A stretch of 64,000 bases of DNA from assembly GCA_006176705.1 (NCBI GenBank), contig QRFJ01000485.1, positions 248,001-312,000 on the forward strand, written 5' to 3'. Made by a program: the position numbers and the translations under genes. Source of the stretch: Cocos nucifera (Eukaryota; Streptophyta; Magnoliopsida; Arecales; Arecaceae). Under the pieces are notes generated by a model. That model was not told the DNA's origin, searched no databases, and saw nothing but the letters and a program-made list of their open reading frames with translations. Shown one piece after another: positions 1 to 10,059 of the stretch (position 1 is the stretch's first letter; each line of letters begins with the position of its first letter).

Positions 1-790
1 GAGCTTATCTGCATCCGATTTTGATGATTTTTGGACCGTTGGATTCCTATTGAATGGCTGGATTTTATCAGATTTACCAGAGTCATATCAGAGCTATTTT
101 GATTCAAATTTTATCCAAATTTTTTGATGATTACAAAGGCTATTAGTCCCATATTGCCTTTAGAAAAAATATCCAGCCCTCCTAGCTCTATAAAAAGGAC
201 CCCAGGCCATCAGAAATTCAACATCTCCGATCAAGGTGAAGCTTTGGTACAGGGCGAAGCCAGGCTATGGGTTAAAGGCTGCTTCGAAGCAACGGGTGCC
301 GAGAAGAAGAGCCGAGCTTCTACACCATCTTTCTGCCAATGCCGATCCAAGATCAGAGATCAGGCTATTTTATTTTATCTTTTCTTTTTAAATTTCTATG
401 TATTTAAATTCTAAAATTTTAATTAATAAAAATTTTATTTTTGCACTTTAATTTTTTACTTTTTATTTTTATTATAATTTAATTTCTATACTTTAATTAT
501 TACTTTTTATTTTATTGTAAGTAGATGCTAAGATCTAACTAGTAGATCTTAGTACCCAGTTTAAATTTCTGCATCTTTTAATTTTTATTTTTAATCTTCC
601 GACTTCACTTTTGATTCCAAAACTTAAATCATTTTTTTTAAAAAAAAAATTCAAAAATTTTAAATCTAAAATACTACCTTTTATATGAATTCGACCCGAC
701 TCACTGCTATCTACGCATTTTCAATGATTTTAAGAAGTCAGATTAAACTGATAAACATGGTGTCTTAACGACAATATCGCGTTCCTATCA
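1..790 (+). repeat. ATH-1 5' LTR, 3' part
   Basis: The sequence matches the reverse complement of the LTRs at 17556-19197 and 59450-61045. It ends CCTATCA, matching the family terminus (LTRs begin TGATA and end TATCA). The PBS follows six bases later. A TATA box (TATAAAAA) lies at 189-196, so the U3 part is mostly outside the window. Small open frames here are not genes. Confidence 0.85.
189..196 (+). promoter_or_regulatory. TATA box of ATH LTR promoter
   Basis: TATAAAAA followed by a GC-richer stretch. The same box lies at the equivalent place in the other copies: 18158-18165 and 60043-60050 on the minus strand, and 59124-59131 on the plus strand. Confidence 0.6.
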
Positions 791-796
791 AGTTTT

Positions 797-815
797 TGGC
801 ACCATTACCGGAGAT
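797..815 (+). other. ATH-1 primer binding site (tRNA-Asp type)
   Basis: TGGCACCATTACCGGAGAT is a mutated form of the PBS complementary to the 3' end of plant tRNA-Asp, used by Athila and Tat-type elements. It lies six bases after the LTR end. The ATH-4 copy (59425-59443, minus) is closer to consensus. Confidence 0.75.
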
Positions 816-894
816 TATTTTTTATTTTTAATTTTAATTTTTTTTAATTTATTTTAAATAAATTAAAAATAATTTTGATAAATGCATTCTATCA

Positions 895-912
895 AGTTTT
901 TGGCGTCGTTGT
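895..912 (+). repeat. Second PBS-like copy in ATH-1
   Basis: CTATCAAGTTTTTGGC plus a degenerate PBS recurs about 104 bases after the first copy, reading TTGGCGTCGTTGTCAGG. The true LTR end is the first copy, because the 3' LTR of ATH-2 ends in host DNA at that base. This is therefore an internal duplicate. Confidence 0.65.
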
Positions 913-2178
913 CAGGAAAGGCATGGATATTAAATTTTTGATCTCTTTAATTTTTTTGTAAATAAATTATAAATAAAAATTTTATTTTCTTATAAATATT
1001 TCTTGCTATTTTTTTTATTATTTTATAGAAAAAAAATTAAAGAATAAAAAGAATCAGAAGTTTTGCTTGGTGAGATCAATCCTAATCCTAGTTTTCTTTT
1101 CTTTTTATTTTATTTATTTATTTATTTTATTTTTAAATTAATTTTAAAAAATATTTATTTAAATCTAATTAAAAATCTCATGATAAGATTAGAAATCTTA
1201 ACTGCTTAGAGCATGCATCATATTAATTTTATTTTTATCTTTATTTTTATTTTTTATTTTTTTTGGTGATTGCTGGAGGCAAGGTAAGCCTTTCAGAATT
1301 CAATTAGTTGCATGCATCTAGTTTAAATTGCATAGAACCCTTTGATTGAATTTTTTTTTTATGCATATTCATATTAAATCAAATTAAGGGCACAACCCAA
1401 TTAAACAAGATAAGGTGGGGATTTGATCACCCTTCCTTAGCCCACAAACAACCAACCAACATCCTGCATTGACCTAAGCCTTTAAATTAAAATCAATTAG
1501 ACATCAACCCTAGGAACTCGAGCTCAATAGGATAAGGAATCCTAAGAGTTGAACCGGGTTAGGATAAGTCAATTTGACTGGTGTCTAGGAAAGTGGTTCA
1601 GGGACGACTGGGCCCGAAGGAAGGTGGTTTCTAATTGGTTCCGTTCGCTTACCTGGCCAAGCATAATTGGTGTCTAAGGCAAGCAACGGGGGGACTCCCA
1701 CCGACCTTACACTTACCTGGCTAGTTGATTGGCTAATCCTACACTTGGAGGGCTTGAAGGTGACCTTGGCAGTTAGGAGCTGTCTAGATCTAGGATAACC
1801 CTTAGTCAGGATTGATTGACCAACTTGATTGCTAACCAACATTAAATCTAATTAAACCTAATTCTTCTCTTTCTTCTTAGTTCTAGGACTCCTTAGGACC
1901 TCTTCTTTAGAACTCTTCTTTCTTTCTTCTCCTTTACTCCTCTAAAAATAAAATAAAATAAAATAAAATAAAAATTAAACTAACTAAAAAAATATTAAAA
2001 ATAATAATTAAATTAAATTAAAATTAATAAATAAAATAATTAAAAAAATTAATTTTTAATATAATAAAATAATAAAAAAAAAATAAAAAAAATAAAAAAA
2101 TTCTAAAATTTTTTTTTGAACCATACATTAGGGTTACACTAATACATGCATGGTAGGAAATCGCTTTTTCTGATTTAG
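913..2178 (+). other. ATH-1 noncoding leader
   Basis: No supported coding sequence. It is AT-rich homopolymeric DNA, except for a more GC-rich block at about 1500-1860. That block is almost identical to the reverse complement at the right end of the window (about 63750-64000) and repeats the phrases GGTGTCTA and CTTACCTGGC. The block is conserved between copies, but I cannot name a function; a packaging or leader structure is possible. Short direct repeats of AAAATAAAAT lie near 1946-1975. Confidence 0.6.
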
Positions 2179-3536
2179 TTGAACTTAATTGAATGGTTGA
2201 TTCACATTAAACATAATAATCAAATGGCTAATATGAATCTAATAGTCCAAAAATTAGATAAAGTTGACCTTCTTGCTCAGAAAATAGATCAACTCCTAAC
2301 CCTAGGTCAACAATCTTCTGTACAATTCACATCATCTTCTAATTATCAGAAGAATTATTCAATCTGTGCTAGTCCAACCCATCATGTAAGTGAATATCCT
2401 ATGACTGCACAGTTTCCATATTTTATCCAAGAACAAGTTCAAGCTACTCAAGGATACTCCAAATTGATTAATGACCCATTTTCAAATTCATATAATTCAG
2501 ATTGGAGTAACTTTAATTTTTCTTGGACATCCCAACAGACTCAGGCTCAGACCCAAATTTCACTTGAGCAAAATTATCAAAATAATCCCAATATCAAAAT
2601 TATGCCTATAATAATGGTCAGCCTAGTCAGTTTCCAGCCATCATATTATAATCAGCCATCTTATAATAATATTATAATCAGCCTTCATACCCACCTCCTC
2701 AACAGACCAATCTAGCTGATGATAGATTTAACCAACTTCAATAATTAATTCTAACTCAACAGCAATCTATCGCCAGACTAGAAGCTCAAATAGGATAATT
2801 AGTTGAGTCTAACATGAGGAGAGAACTAGATCAACTACCGAACCTACCAATTTCAAACAACCCACCTAATGACCACCAACCACCTGGATTAAATTATCAA
2901 TCTAATGTTTCATCTAAGAATCTCCAATTTGAGAATACCAAAGTAATTCCTGAACTTAAAAGCTATAGGATTCTTATGGACCCATACCAAGACCAGGTGA
3001 GAGAGGCTAGTACTGATGCTAGCCAAAATAAAAATTTAGAGGAACTGGTTAGTACTGAGACTAACCACATAGAAGAACCCAAGCCAGGAATTAGTACTGA
3101 TGCTAGTTCCAGTTTAAATGAGATAGAAATAAGGAAAAAGAGAATAGATGATTTACCCGAGACTTATAAACCTAATGTCCTATTCCCTTCAACCCTAGAA
3201 GCTGGTTCTTCTTATAAAAATCAAAAGGCATGTAATGAAATATCAATGGAGTTGTTTAAGCAGGATCACATTAATTTACCTCCAGAATTAAAACCGCCTT
3301 TAGTCACCATTCCAGCACCCATTGAATCAAACTTAACTCCTAAAACTCCATTCATGAGCATTTTAGAAAAACAAATAGGAGAAATTCTTAATAAACATGG
3401 GTCTGAGAATGGAATCATAAATTATATCCCTAAAATTAATAGTGAATATATCAATAATGGGATTATAAATCAACTTTCTGAGATTGGCAATCCAAAACCA
3501 TTGGAATTTGTCAATCCAATATTCGACACAGGATAG
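2179..3536 (+). pseudogene. gag: ATH-1 gag C-terminal remnant
   Basis: Two open stretches, 2179-2715 and 2814-3536, are separated by stops and a frame change. The first has a degenerate zinc-knuckle-like patch (CASPTHHVSEYP), followed by PFSNSYNSDWSNFNFSW. This resembles the end of plant Athila/Tat gag, where a zinc knuckle precedes a motif of the type NPFSNTYNPGW..HPNFSW. The next part (ARLEAQIG, then a stop and a Pro/Asn-rich stretch) also fits the Athila gag tail. The second stretch is Ser/Glu/Asn-rich with no recognised domain, and ends about 30 bases before the phrase TTGTTGGGAGGCAACCCAA, common near the 3' end of Athila-like internal regions. The N-terminal capsid part and all of pol are missing. 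ATH-4 has the same remnant, so the truncated arrangement is inherited. Confidence 0.65.
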
Positions 3537-4470
3537 TGAGCTACATTGTGTCTGGCTGAAGACGGTAAACTTAGCGCTTGTTGGGAGGCAACCCAATATT
3601 TAGTTTTTATCTAATTTATCTTTTTAGTTTATTTTTTTTAGGATAATTTGAATAAGTTGGAGGGAGAGCTCAAATTTTCAAAGGCATGTGCTGGACCAAA
3701 AATATACTGAGTTAGGTGTATTCTTCCATGTTCTTTATTACATCCTTTATTTTTTCTTCTCCATTGAGGACAATGTCGATTAAGTTGGGGGGAGAGAAAA
3801 ATAAAAATTTTAAAATTTTAAGTCCTCGAAAAAGTTAGTATTTAGTATTTAGATACTTGATTATGCTTAAGAATCGAATTAAACTAAGCATTTTTAAAAA
3901 GAAAATTGATGCACAGATTAGAGAATCTATGAGATATTGAGGAATCAAGTATTAAGAAAATTCAATAAAGAGTTAAGTCTAGAACATAAAAATTTTTTTC
4001 TTGGAGCATTTCTAATTATTTCTACTAGCATCAAAGAAAAGTCTACTTTTTATAGGCTTGTGTAGGGTAACTATACGTTTCTTCATATAAAAATTTATTT
4101 TAATAAAATAGTTTTCAAGTACTTCTCACTGAGTAACCGGGCCTCTTTGCCTAAGCAAGCATTGAGTTTCGCATCAAAAGGTGGGAAGGGCAAAGAAGCT
4201 CATTGTAAAGCTAGTCTTAACTCGTAGCCTATTTAATTTAAGCTAGTAAGCCTGAGGGGTATTCAATACCTAGTGCCCTAAAGCCAACTGGTTTGGGAGT
4301 CATTGGCCCAAGACTCGCTACATGGATCAAATAGAAAGCTTAAGGAGTTAAGATACTCAATAGTGGTACAACGTTAAAAAAAAAAAAATGGTTTTCCACC
4401 AAGTAATCGGGTCCCATTGTCTAAGTTAGCAATGATATTCGCATCAAAATTTTTATTATTTTTTAATTAA
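3537..4470 (+). other. ATH-1 3' noncoding region with PPT-like tract
   Basis: It includes GTTGGGAGGCAACCCAA (about 3577-3594) and, near 3781, a purine tract AAGTTGGGGGGAGAG after a phrase of the GAGGACAATGTCG type. A block about CTCACTGAGTAACCGGGCC...GCATCAAAAG occurs twice (about 4125-4180 and 4393-4450) as diverged copies. The order matches ATH-4 at 61370-62240. The true PPT of the family adjoins the LTR further downstream and is lost here. The junction with copia gag is at about 4470-4485. Confidence 0.6.
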
Positions 4471-4484
4471 TTTTTTAGCCATCA

Positions 4485-5262
4485 GTATTACAATGAAAAT
4501 ATTTTTCTTTGTCAGCAGCCTTCTTCTTCAGCTCTGCCTTATATTTCTTTCTATCTTCTACCTTTTCACAGACTTCTTCTTCTTTTCAAAAGATTTTTTC
4601 TTAGAAAAAATCCATTCCATAGCAAGTACTAAGCCTTTAGAACCTTTCATAGAAAGCTCAGCAGTAACCAGTATATTCATAAGCTCGGCCAGAGTATTCT
4701 GAAGTTTATGAATATGGTAGTTTATGATGAGCTGCCCATATGCATCAATCAAGGATTGCAGAATTATATCATTCTATAGATCCTGGTCTAACATCACTCC
4801 GAGCTTCTCATGCTCTTCCAAGTTCTTAATCATTATCAAATAATGATCTTGGACTGATTGCCCATCATGCATTTTAGCCTTAAACAGTCGTTTAGTGATC
4901 TGATATTTGGCTGCAAGACTCTGTTCACTAAATAACTCTTGCAGGTGAGCTAACATTTGGTGAGCAATCTTGATATCTTCATGTTGGTGCTGAAACTCAT
5001 CAGACATCGAGTCCAACATGTAGTATTTGGCCTTATTATCTTCATCCATTCACTTATCAAAAGATGCTCTCTGTTCAATGGACGGACAAGCTGGTAAGGT
5101 GGGAGGATCCTAGTCTAATACATGAGTCAATTTCTCAAAACCCAAAATAATTTTAAAGTTTTGAAGCCAATCCTTATAATTGGATCCGGTCAGTCTATGG
5201 GTGTCCAGGATACGGGCTAGTGGATTGGACGTAGATATTTTTCTTTTCCTGTAAAGAGTCAA
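4485..5262 (-). pseudogene. gag: M1 copia gag fragment
   Basis: The minus strand carries a copia gag of the UBN2/retrotran_gag type. The N-terminal part reads LTGSNYKDWLQNFKIIL (about 5190-5140). After stops comes an open stretch at 5049-4774 with MDEDNKAKYYMLDSMSDEF and AKYQITKRLFKAKMHDGQSV, then 4752-4558 with LAELMNILVTAELSMKG. These three blocks are in the usual order for this family. Stops at about 5103, 5050 and 4774 break the frame. The frame runs into a lysine-rich tail and the first residues of the knuckle (KYFHC) before homology ends at about 4485. In an intact element this protein would form the virus-like particle. Confidence 0.8.
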
Positions 5263-7097
5263 AGTTTCTAGTTAGATTTTATAATTAAGACTTGATCAAT
5301 TTGTTTAGGAGTTTGATTTTTAAATAAATTAGTTTTCACTATTTTCTTGAATTCCTACACTCCCTCTATAGAGATGCAAAAATCTATATGATTATTGATT
5401 TCTAATGGATGGTGCAGTCCCACCAACTGATTCATCATCTCACCTAACAGTTATTTATGATGGATTAGTCAATGAGTGAACAACTCTTGCCTAATGATTC
5501 TCTAATCATGGTGTACCCAAACTGGGTTTCTAATTCATGAATCTCACCATATCTGAAATATTGATCCACTTCTTAGTTAAGTCAGATCCATCATTTGCAC
5601 AGATTGGATTTCTAATTAGATCTCTCACCGTATTCAAAATATTGAGCCCAATCCATCCTCCAGTCCGTAGTATCCAATGCCTAATAGACATGGTTACGTC
5701 TTCCTGGTGCAACTGAACCACTGTGACTAGCTGAGAACAATCAACCTCAGGAAGAGTCCATACATCTACAATAGTAGAAGATCTTAGACTTAATCTTTTC
5801 TTAGAAAGATTTGATTTAGGTCTCTTTAAACTTGACTTGACATAGCCATAACCATTATGACTAACCTAGTGGCATGGGTTAGCTCATAATGTTAGCCACC
5901 TTAGATCAGGACTGGGCCAACAAATATGGCCAGGTAAGTGAGATCGATAGAAGGGATATACCATTAACTCGACAAGAACGCATTCGAGTCGAGTAGCTTC
6001 AATTAAAAACTAGTCGGCCATATCTGCCAAACTTACCTTAGACACCAAATTGTTGAGCCAGAACTAATCGGGTTAGCCTACAATCCAGACTCTAACCACT
6101 GAGCCTAATTAGGTCTTAACTTGATCGATCACTCATATGACTCGACCTTGACCTAGACTTAATCCTATTAGGCTGGTCAATTTAAGTACTCTTGATCCCA
6201 CCTAACCAACTCTTGATTCGGTTTGATCAACTGCTAGACCTAATTGAGCTACCCAAGCCCGAACCCAATTTTATGAATATCTCTTAGATCTAAAAATTCT
6301 TAATTTTAGATCTAATATATTTTATAATCTTAATTCTTAATTAAGTTTAGAGTTTATAAACAAAATATGTGTATAAAATCCTAGGATTTCAGGATCTAAG
6401 GATTTTGCAGAAAATAAGTTTTTGATTTCTGATTAAGGACGAACGCGCAGCACCCCTACACACCATAAGAATACCCCATCGAATGGAAGGAGAGGGCTTT
6501 AAATTCTACTTCATTCTTATGATTGGACAGCCAAGGGGAACGCCTTAATCAAAAACATGATAAATCTACAAAACTAGTTAGATCTACATCATATATCATA
6601 TATATAAAAATTGATCTAACTAAAAATATATTTTGCATACATCTCATCTATCATATCATGCATATTTTTAGATCTAAATTATCTCATAAATATCTAAAAA
6701 ATAAGATTTAAATTTGATCATATCAAATTAAAATTTATTCTTAAAAATTTTGTAGAACTATTCTACAACTAGTCTAAATATGCATCTATCATATCCCATA
6801 AGAATAAATTAAATAAATTTATTTTTAATTTTTTAGATCTAATTATAATATATATAATATCAAAAAATAATAAAAAAATAAATTTAAAAATTATAATTAA
6901 TTAAATTAAAATTATGATCATGCTAGACTATACATAGAATAATTCTATTTTCAGTTTAGTCATGCATCTCATACATCTTAGATCTAGATTATTTAATTTT
7001 TTATTTTTTATTTTAGATCTAATTACATCTAATGTGATATCTAAAATTATTTAATTATCAAATCAAAAATAAATTAAAATCAGATCTAATAAATTAT
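5263..7097 (-). other. M1 leader between PBS and gag
   Basis: About 1.8 kb with no supported ORF. The part at 5720-6300 has moderate complexity; 6300-7097 is AT-rich with many copies of the phrase AGATCTAA. GGTGTCTAAGGTAAG (6046-6032) and CACTTACCTGGC (5940-5929), read on the minus strand, match a module in the ATH leader. The length is unusual for a copia leader, so an old insertion inside it is possible. Confidence 0.5.
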
Positions 7098-7117
7098 GGA
7101 ACCTAGCTCTGATACCA
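7098..7117 (-). other. M1 primer binding site (tRNA-iMet)
   Basis: On the minus strand TGGTATCAGAGCTAGGTTCC starts two bases after the LTR end. TGGTATCAGAGC is complementary to the 3' end of plant initiator tRNA-Met, the usual copia primer. Confidence 0.9.
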
Positions 7118-7119
7118 GT

Positions 7120-9402
7120 TGAAGAAAAAAATCTATTTTTTGGGTCAGGTTCATTTAGATCTAATTGGATGAGGAGGGATATTTCAAAAATTTTTCTCTA
7201 AGATTCTAATTAGATTTGACACTCTTCAGATCTGATCTTATTGATCTAATAATAAAAATAAAAATAAAAATTAAATCTAATTTAATTATATCTTTATTTT
7301 GGATAATCCAATTACTTTGTGATGATCTCAATGTTTGCCTGAGGTTCTGGATGTAGCCATGCAAGTGCCTGGCCTCTACCGATATCCACTTAGGTAGGAT
7401 CTGAAGATCTTCTTCTTCTCAATTAATTCTCTAAAAATTAGATCTAGATCTGATCTTGAAGGTCCTCAAAATTGCTTTTGAAGAACAGACATTGTCTCTT
7501 GCAGTAGTGTTGCCTTCTTCCTTTTCTGACGCGTTTCACTTGCTTGGATCGCACGTTGTTCATGCCCAAAAGCCCTTAGACATGGAGAGGAGAGAGAGGA
7601 CCAGAGGGTGGCATGGAGAAGGAGGGAGAGAGACTATGTGGCATGGGCTAAAGGCAGAAGCATTAAATTCTAGGCATAGATAGGGTTTATATAGACCCTA
7701 CTACGCCATGTAGTGCCACATCATCCTGGCCAATCATGGCTCTTTGTGCAATCAGATCTAAATCTGATTGATGGAATGACATTATCTAATCTAATCAGAT
7801 GAGAGACCCTCAAAATCCTCCTAAGGTGGCATCAAGATTGGGTCAAATAAGACTTCTTGGTGCCACACAGTTTAATCCCCTGAAGCAACCTAGAGTCCCA
7901 TCAATTTGGGATTCCATGTTTTATCCTCATGGGGTGCACACCTTCCTAGGCATGCACCCCATTTCTATCTACTTTATAGCAGGAGGACAAGTCCCCAAGT
8001 ACTCTCCTATGGATGCATGACACATGGGCAAATGTCTAAGTGTCCAGGGTCAACATTTAACCAATGTCCAAAAATAGGAATTAGTAGGTGATAAAAAATG
8101 ATAGGTGTTATTTTAAATTTATCTTATAAATTAAGATAACCCTTTTCTAACCTGGACAAGCTCCAGTCAAATCAAGTAAAGGTTTCTAAGTGAGCCCAAG
8201 GATATTTAGCTCTATCGAGACAAGCTTTAATGATTGTTAAAAGAGAACATTAGGCTCAATCATGTGCTAGCATGATTTTCTTGAACCTAATTGAATCTTA
8301 TTCAAATCAATTGAACTGAGTTAGTCTAATTGATGACATCCAGATCCAAACCCTTATTTGTGTGATCCAGTTATGTTTTATTTCGTATGGTAATGGGATA
8401 TGTCATGATTTCTATCATCGACATCATCGAAACACCTTTCGATGGATCAAAATTTTTTTGATTCAAACAACTAGTATGATCGATCATCCAAATCATTCTA
8501 ATTACTCTCAAAATTCACTAGTGACACCTAGCAACATATGGTGGCAACCCATCAGAACTGAAAGCGAACCTCTCAGTGTAGTTACCTGTGTGATTAAGTT
8601 CCTCTATCTTGAGCTTCGATCGAATTAGGGTTAAGATGATCTCATCAAACCCTAATTTCTATCATATGAATTAATCATTCGATTCAAGTCCAATGTGAAA
8701 ACCCTAATAGAAACTTTTTTATTATTTTACTCTACCATGGCCATGGGCTTATGGACTTGATTCTTATGATCATCATAGGGCTGCTGTCATCTATCGAGGT
8801 AGATAGATCCCCTACTAGTGTAATCCAATTCCTACAATAAACATGCTATAGCCAACATACACCTTAGGATTTCGAATAGCTAGGAGATCGAGTTATGGTG
8901 TAGTTAAACTATAACACCCTCAAGGTGAACTGCTGATGCACCTCAGATCAAAAAACTAGACACACTACTGTAGCTTCGAGCCAGTCATCGATGAGAAGGT
9001 AGACTTTCTTATGACTGCTCGAGGTGGTCACACTCAATACCCTCATTCTCTAATGAGTACCTATACTCTTGCTCTGGTGTCTCTACATCATAGATTAAGA
9101 CTCATCTATCCAAAAGAAGTGATCGTACACCAATCTTTTGGATCAATCACCATCCTCATGATGATCCTACGGTCGAAAGCATTTTATGAGTTAATAATGA
9201 AAATTCATGTCTTAAACTTTCAACTCTTGAAAATATGAACTATTATTACCATTAACTCAAAGGATGTATCATTAACACTTTCAAAATACATATTATGATA
9301 GAAAATAATTTATTTTATTATTTATAGTCAAAATTATAATTTTGCCTTTAGAAGTATATTACAAGTGTCAGTCAATCTAGCTTCTAGGGCATATATATCT
9401 AA
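7120..9402 (-). repeat. M1 5' LTR
   Basis: Nearly the whole 2.28 kb LTR, alignable along its length with 14084-16358. On the minus strand it should begin TGTTAGATATATG and ends in TCTTCA just before the PBS. The terminal TG is lost at the right edge, where a partial copy (9403-10002) is fused. A TATA-like box (TATATAAA on the minus strand) lies at 7693-7686. Open frames inside it (e.g. 7456-7683, 7799-8091, 8362-8628) are not conserved in the sister LTRs and are not called. Confidence 0.85.
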
Positions 9403-10002
9403 TAGATAGACCCCATCTTAGTGCAATTCAGTTTCTATAATGAACATGCTATAGCCAACATATACCTCAGAATTTCAAATAGCTAGGAGATCGAGTTATG
9501 GTGCAGTTAAACTATAACACACTCAAGATGAACTATCGATGCTCCTCAAATTAAAGAATCTGAACATAACTGCAGCATCGAGCCAGTCATCGACTAGAAG
9601 GTAGACTTTTTTGTGACTGCTTGATGTGGTCACACTTAGTGCTCTTATTTTTTAACGAGTATCTATACTCTCTCTTCAGTATCTCCACACCGTAGACTCA
9701 AAACTCATTTATTCTAAGAAAGTGATCATACACCAACCTTTCGAATCGATCACCATCCTCATTATGATCCTACGGTCGGAAGCAGTTTATAAGTTAATTA
9801 TGAAAATTTATCTTAAATTTTTTACTCTTGAAAATATGAATTATCATTACCATTAACTCAAAGAATCTATCACAGATATTTTTAAATACACACTATGATA
9901 GAAAATAATCTATTTATTAATTTATGATTAAAATTATAAAATTATCCTTAAAAATGTATTACAAGTGTCAGCCAATCTTCCTTCTAGGATACACATCTAA
10001 CA
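9403..10002 (-). repeat. Partial M-family LTR (U3 end)
   Basis: It matches the last 600 bases (plus-strand order) of the M LTR, 15757-16358, and keeps the terminus CTAACA. It directly follows the right edge of M1, as expected if M1 had landed in an older LTR of its own family or if a recombination joined two LTRs. Confidence 0.75.
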
Positions 10003-10059
10003 CCTAAACTAGATTTGATTAGATTAAATCTGGAGCCCAATATACCTGCATTATTAAGA

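Larger units (their letters stand above)
1..4470 (+). mobile_element. ATH-1: pol-less Athila-like Ty3/gypsy element, partial
   Basis: The element enters from the left edge inside its 5' LTR and runs through PBS, a long AT-rich leader, a gag C-terminal remnant and a 3' noncoding region. It stops near 4470, inside that region, where a minus-strand copia gag begins; no 3' LTR is present. No protease, RT, RNase H or integrase is seen. ATH-4, in the opposite orientation, has the same order. Joining the two copies gives an internal region of about 3.8 kb, so the absence of pol belongs to the family and not to this copy alone. The Athila-like assignment rests on the tRNA-Asp type PBS and the gag tail; it is an inference at lineage level. 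Confidence 0.75.
4480..9402 (-). mobile_element. M1: Tork-like Ty1/copia element, 5' part only
   Basis: Read on the minus strand: 5' LTR (9402 to 7120), PBS (7117 to 7098), a long leader (7097 to about 5263) and gag (5262 to about 4485). The gag breaks off at the start of the expected zinc knuckle, where ATH-1 sequence begins. Pol and the 3' LTR are absent. M1 shares its LTR with M2 and M3. The copia superfamily is clear from gag and from the initiator-tRNA-Met PBS; Tork-like is inferred from the related pol at 16430-17555. Confidence 0.75.

Noticed and set aside
889..912. The second PBS-like copy as the real start of the ATH internal region
   Set aside because: ATH-2's 3' LTR ends in M3 coding sequence at the base matching the first copy, which fixes the LTR end at 790.
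3363..3596. 77-codon minus-strand frame, also present at 62219-62452
   Set aside because: It is the antisense of the ATH gag-tail region; its presence in both copies reflects element homology, not coding on that strand.
4493..4702. Hydrophobic 69-codon plus-strand frame resembling a membrane protein
   Set aside because: It is the antisense of the Lys/Glu-rich end of the M1 copia gag, which gives Phe/Leu/Ser-rich shadows.
7098..7117. tRNA gene fragments at the PBS sites (also 797, 30919, 56409, 59425)
   Set aside because: They are 12-20 base complements of tRNA 3' ends next to LTRs, with no cloverleaf.
7456..7683. Host gene fragment captured in an LTR
   Set aside because: No recognisable domain, and the same sequence recurs in the other M LTRs as normal LTR content.
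7456..8628. Four small frames with plausible protein look
   Set aside because: They lie inside the M1 LTR and are not preserved in the sister LTR 14084-16358.
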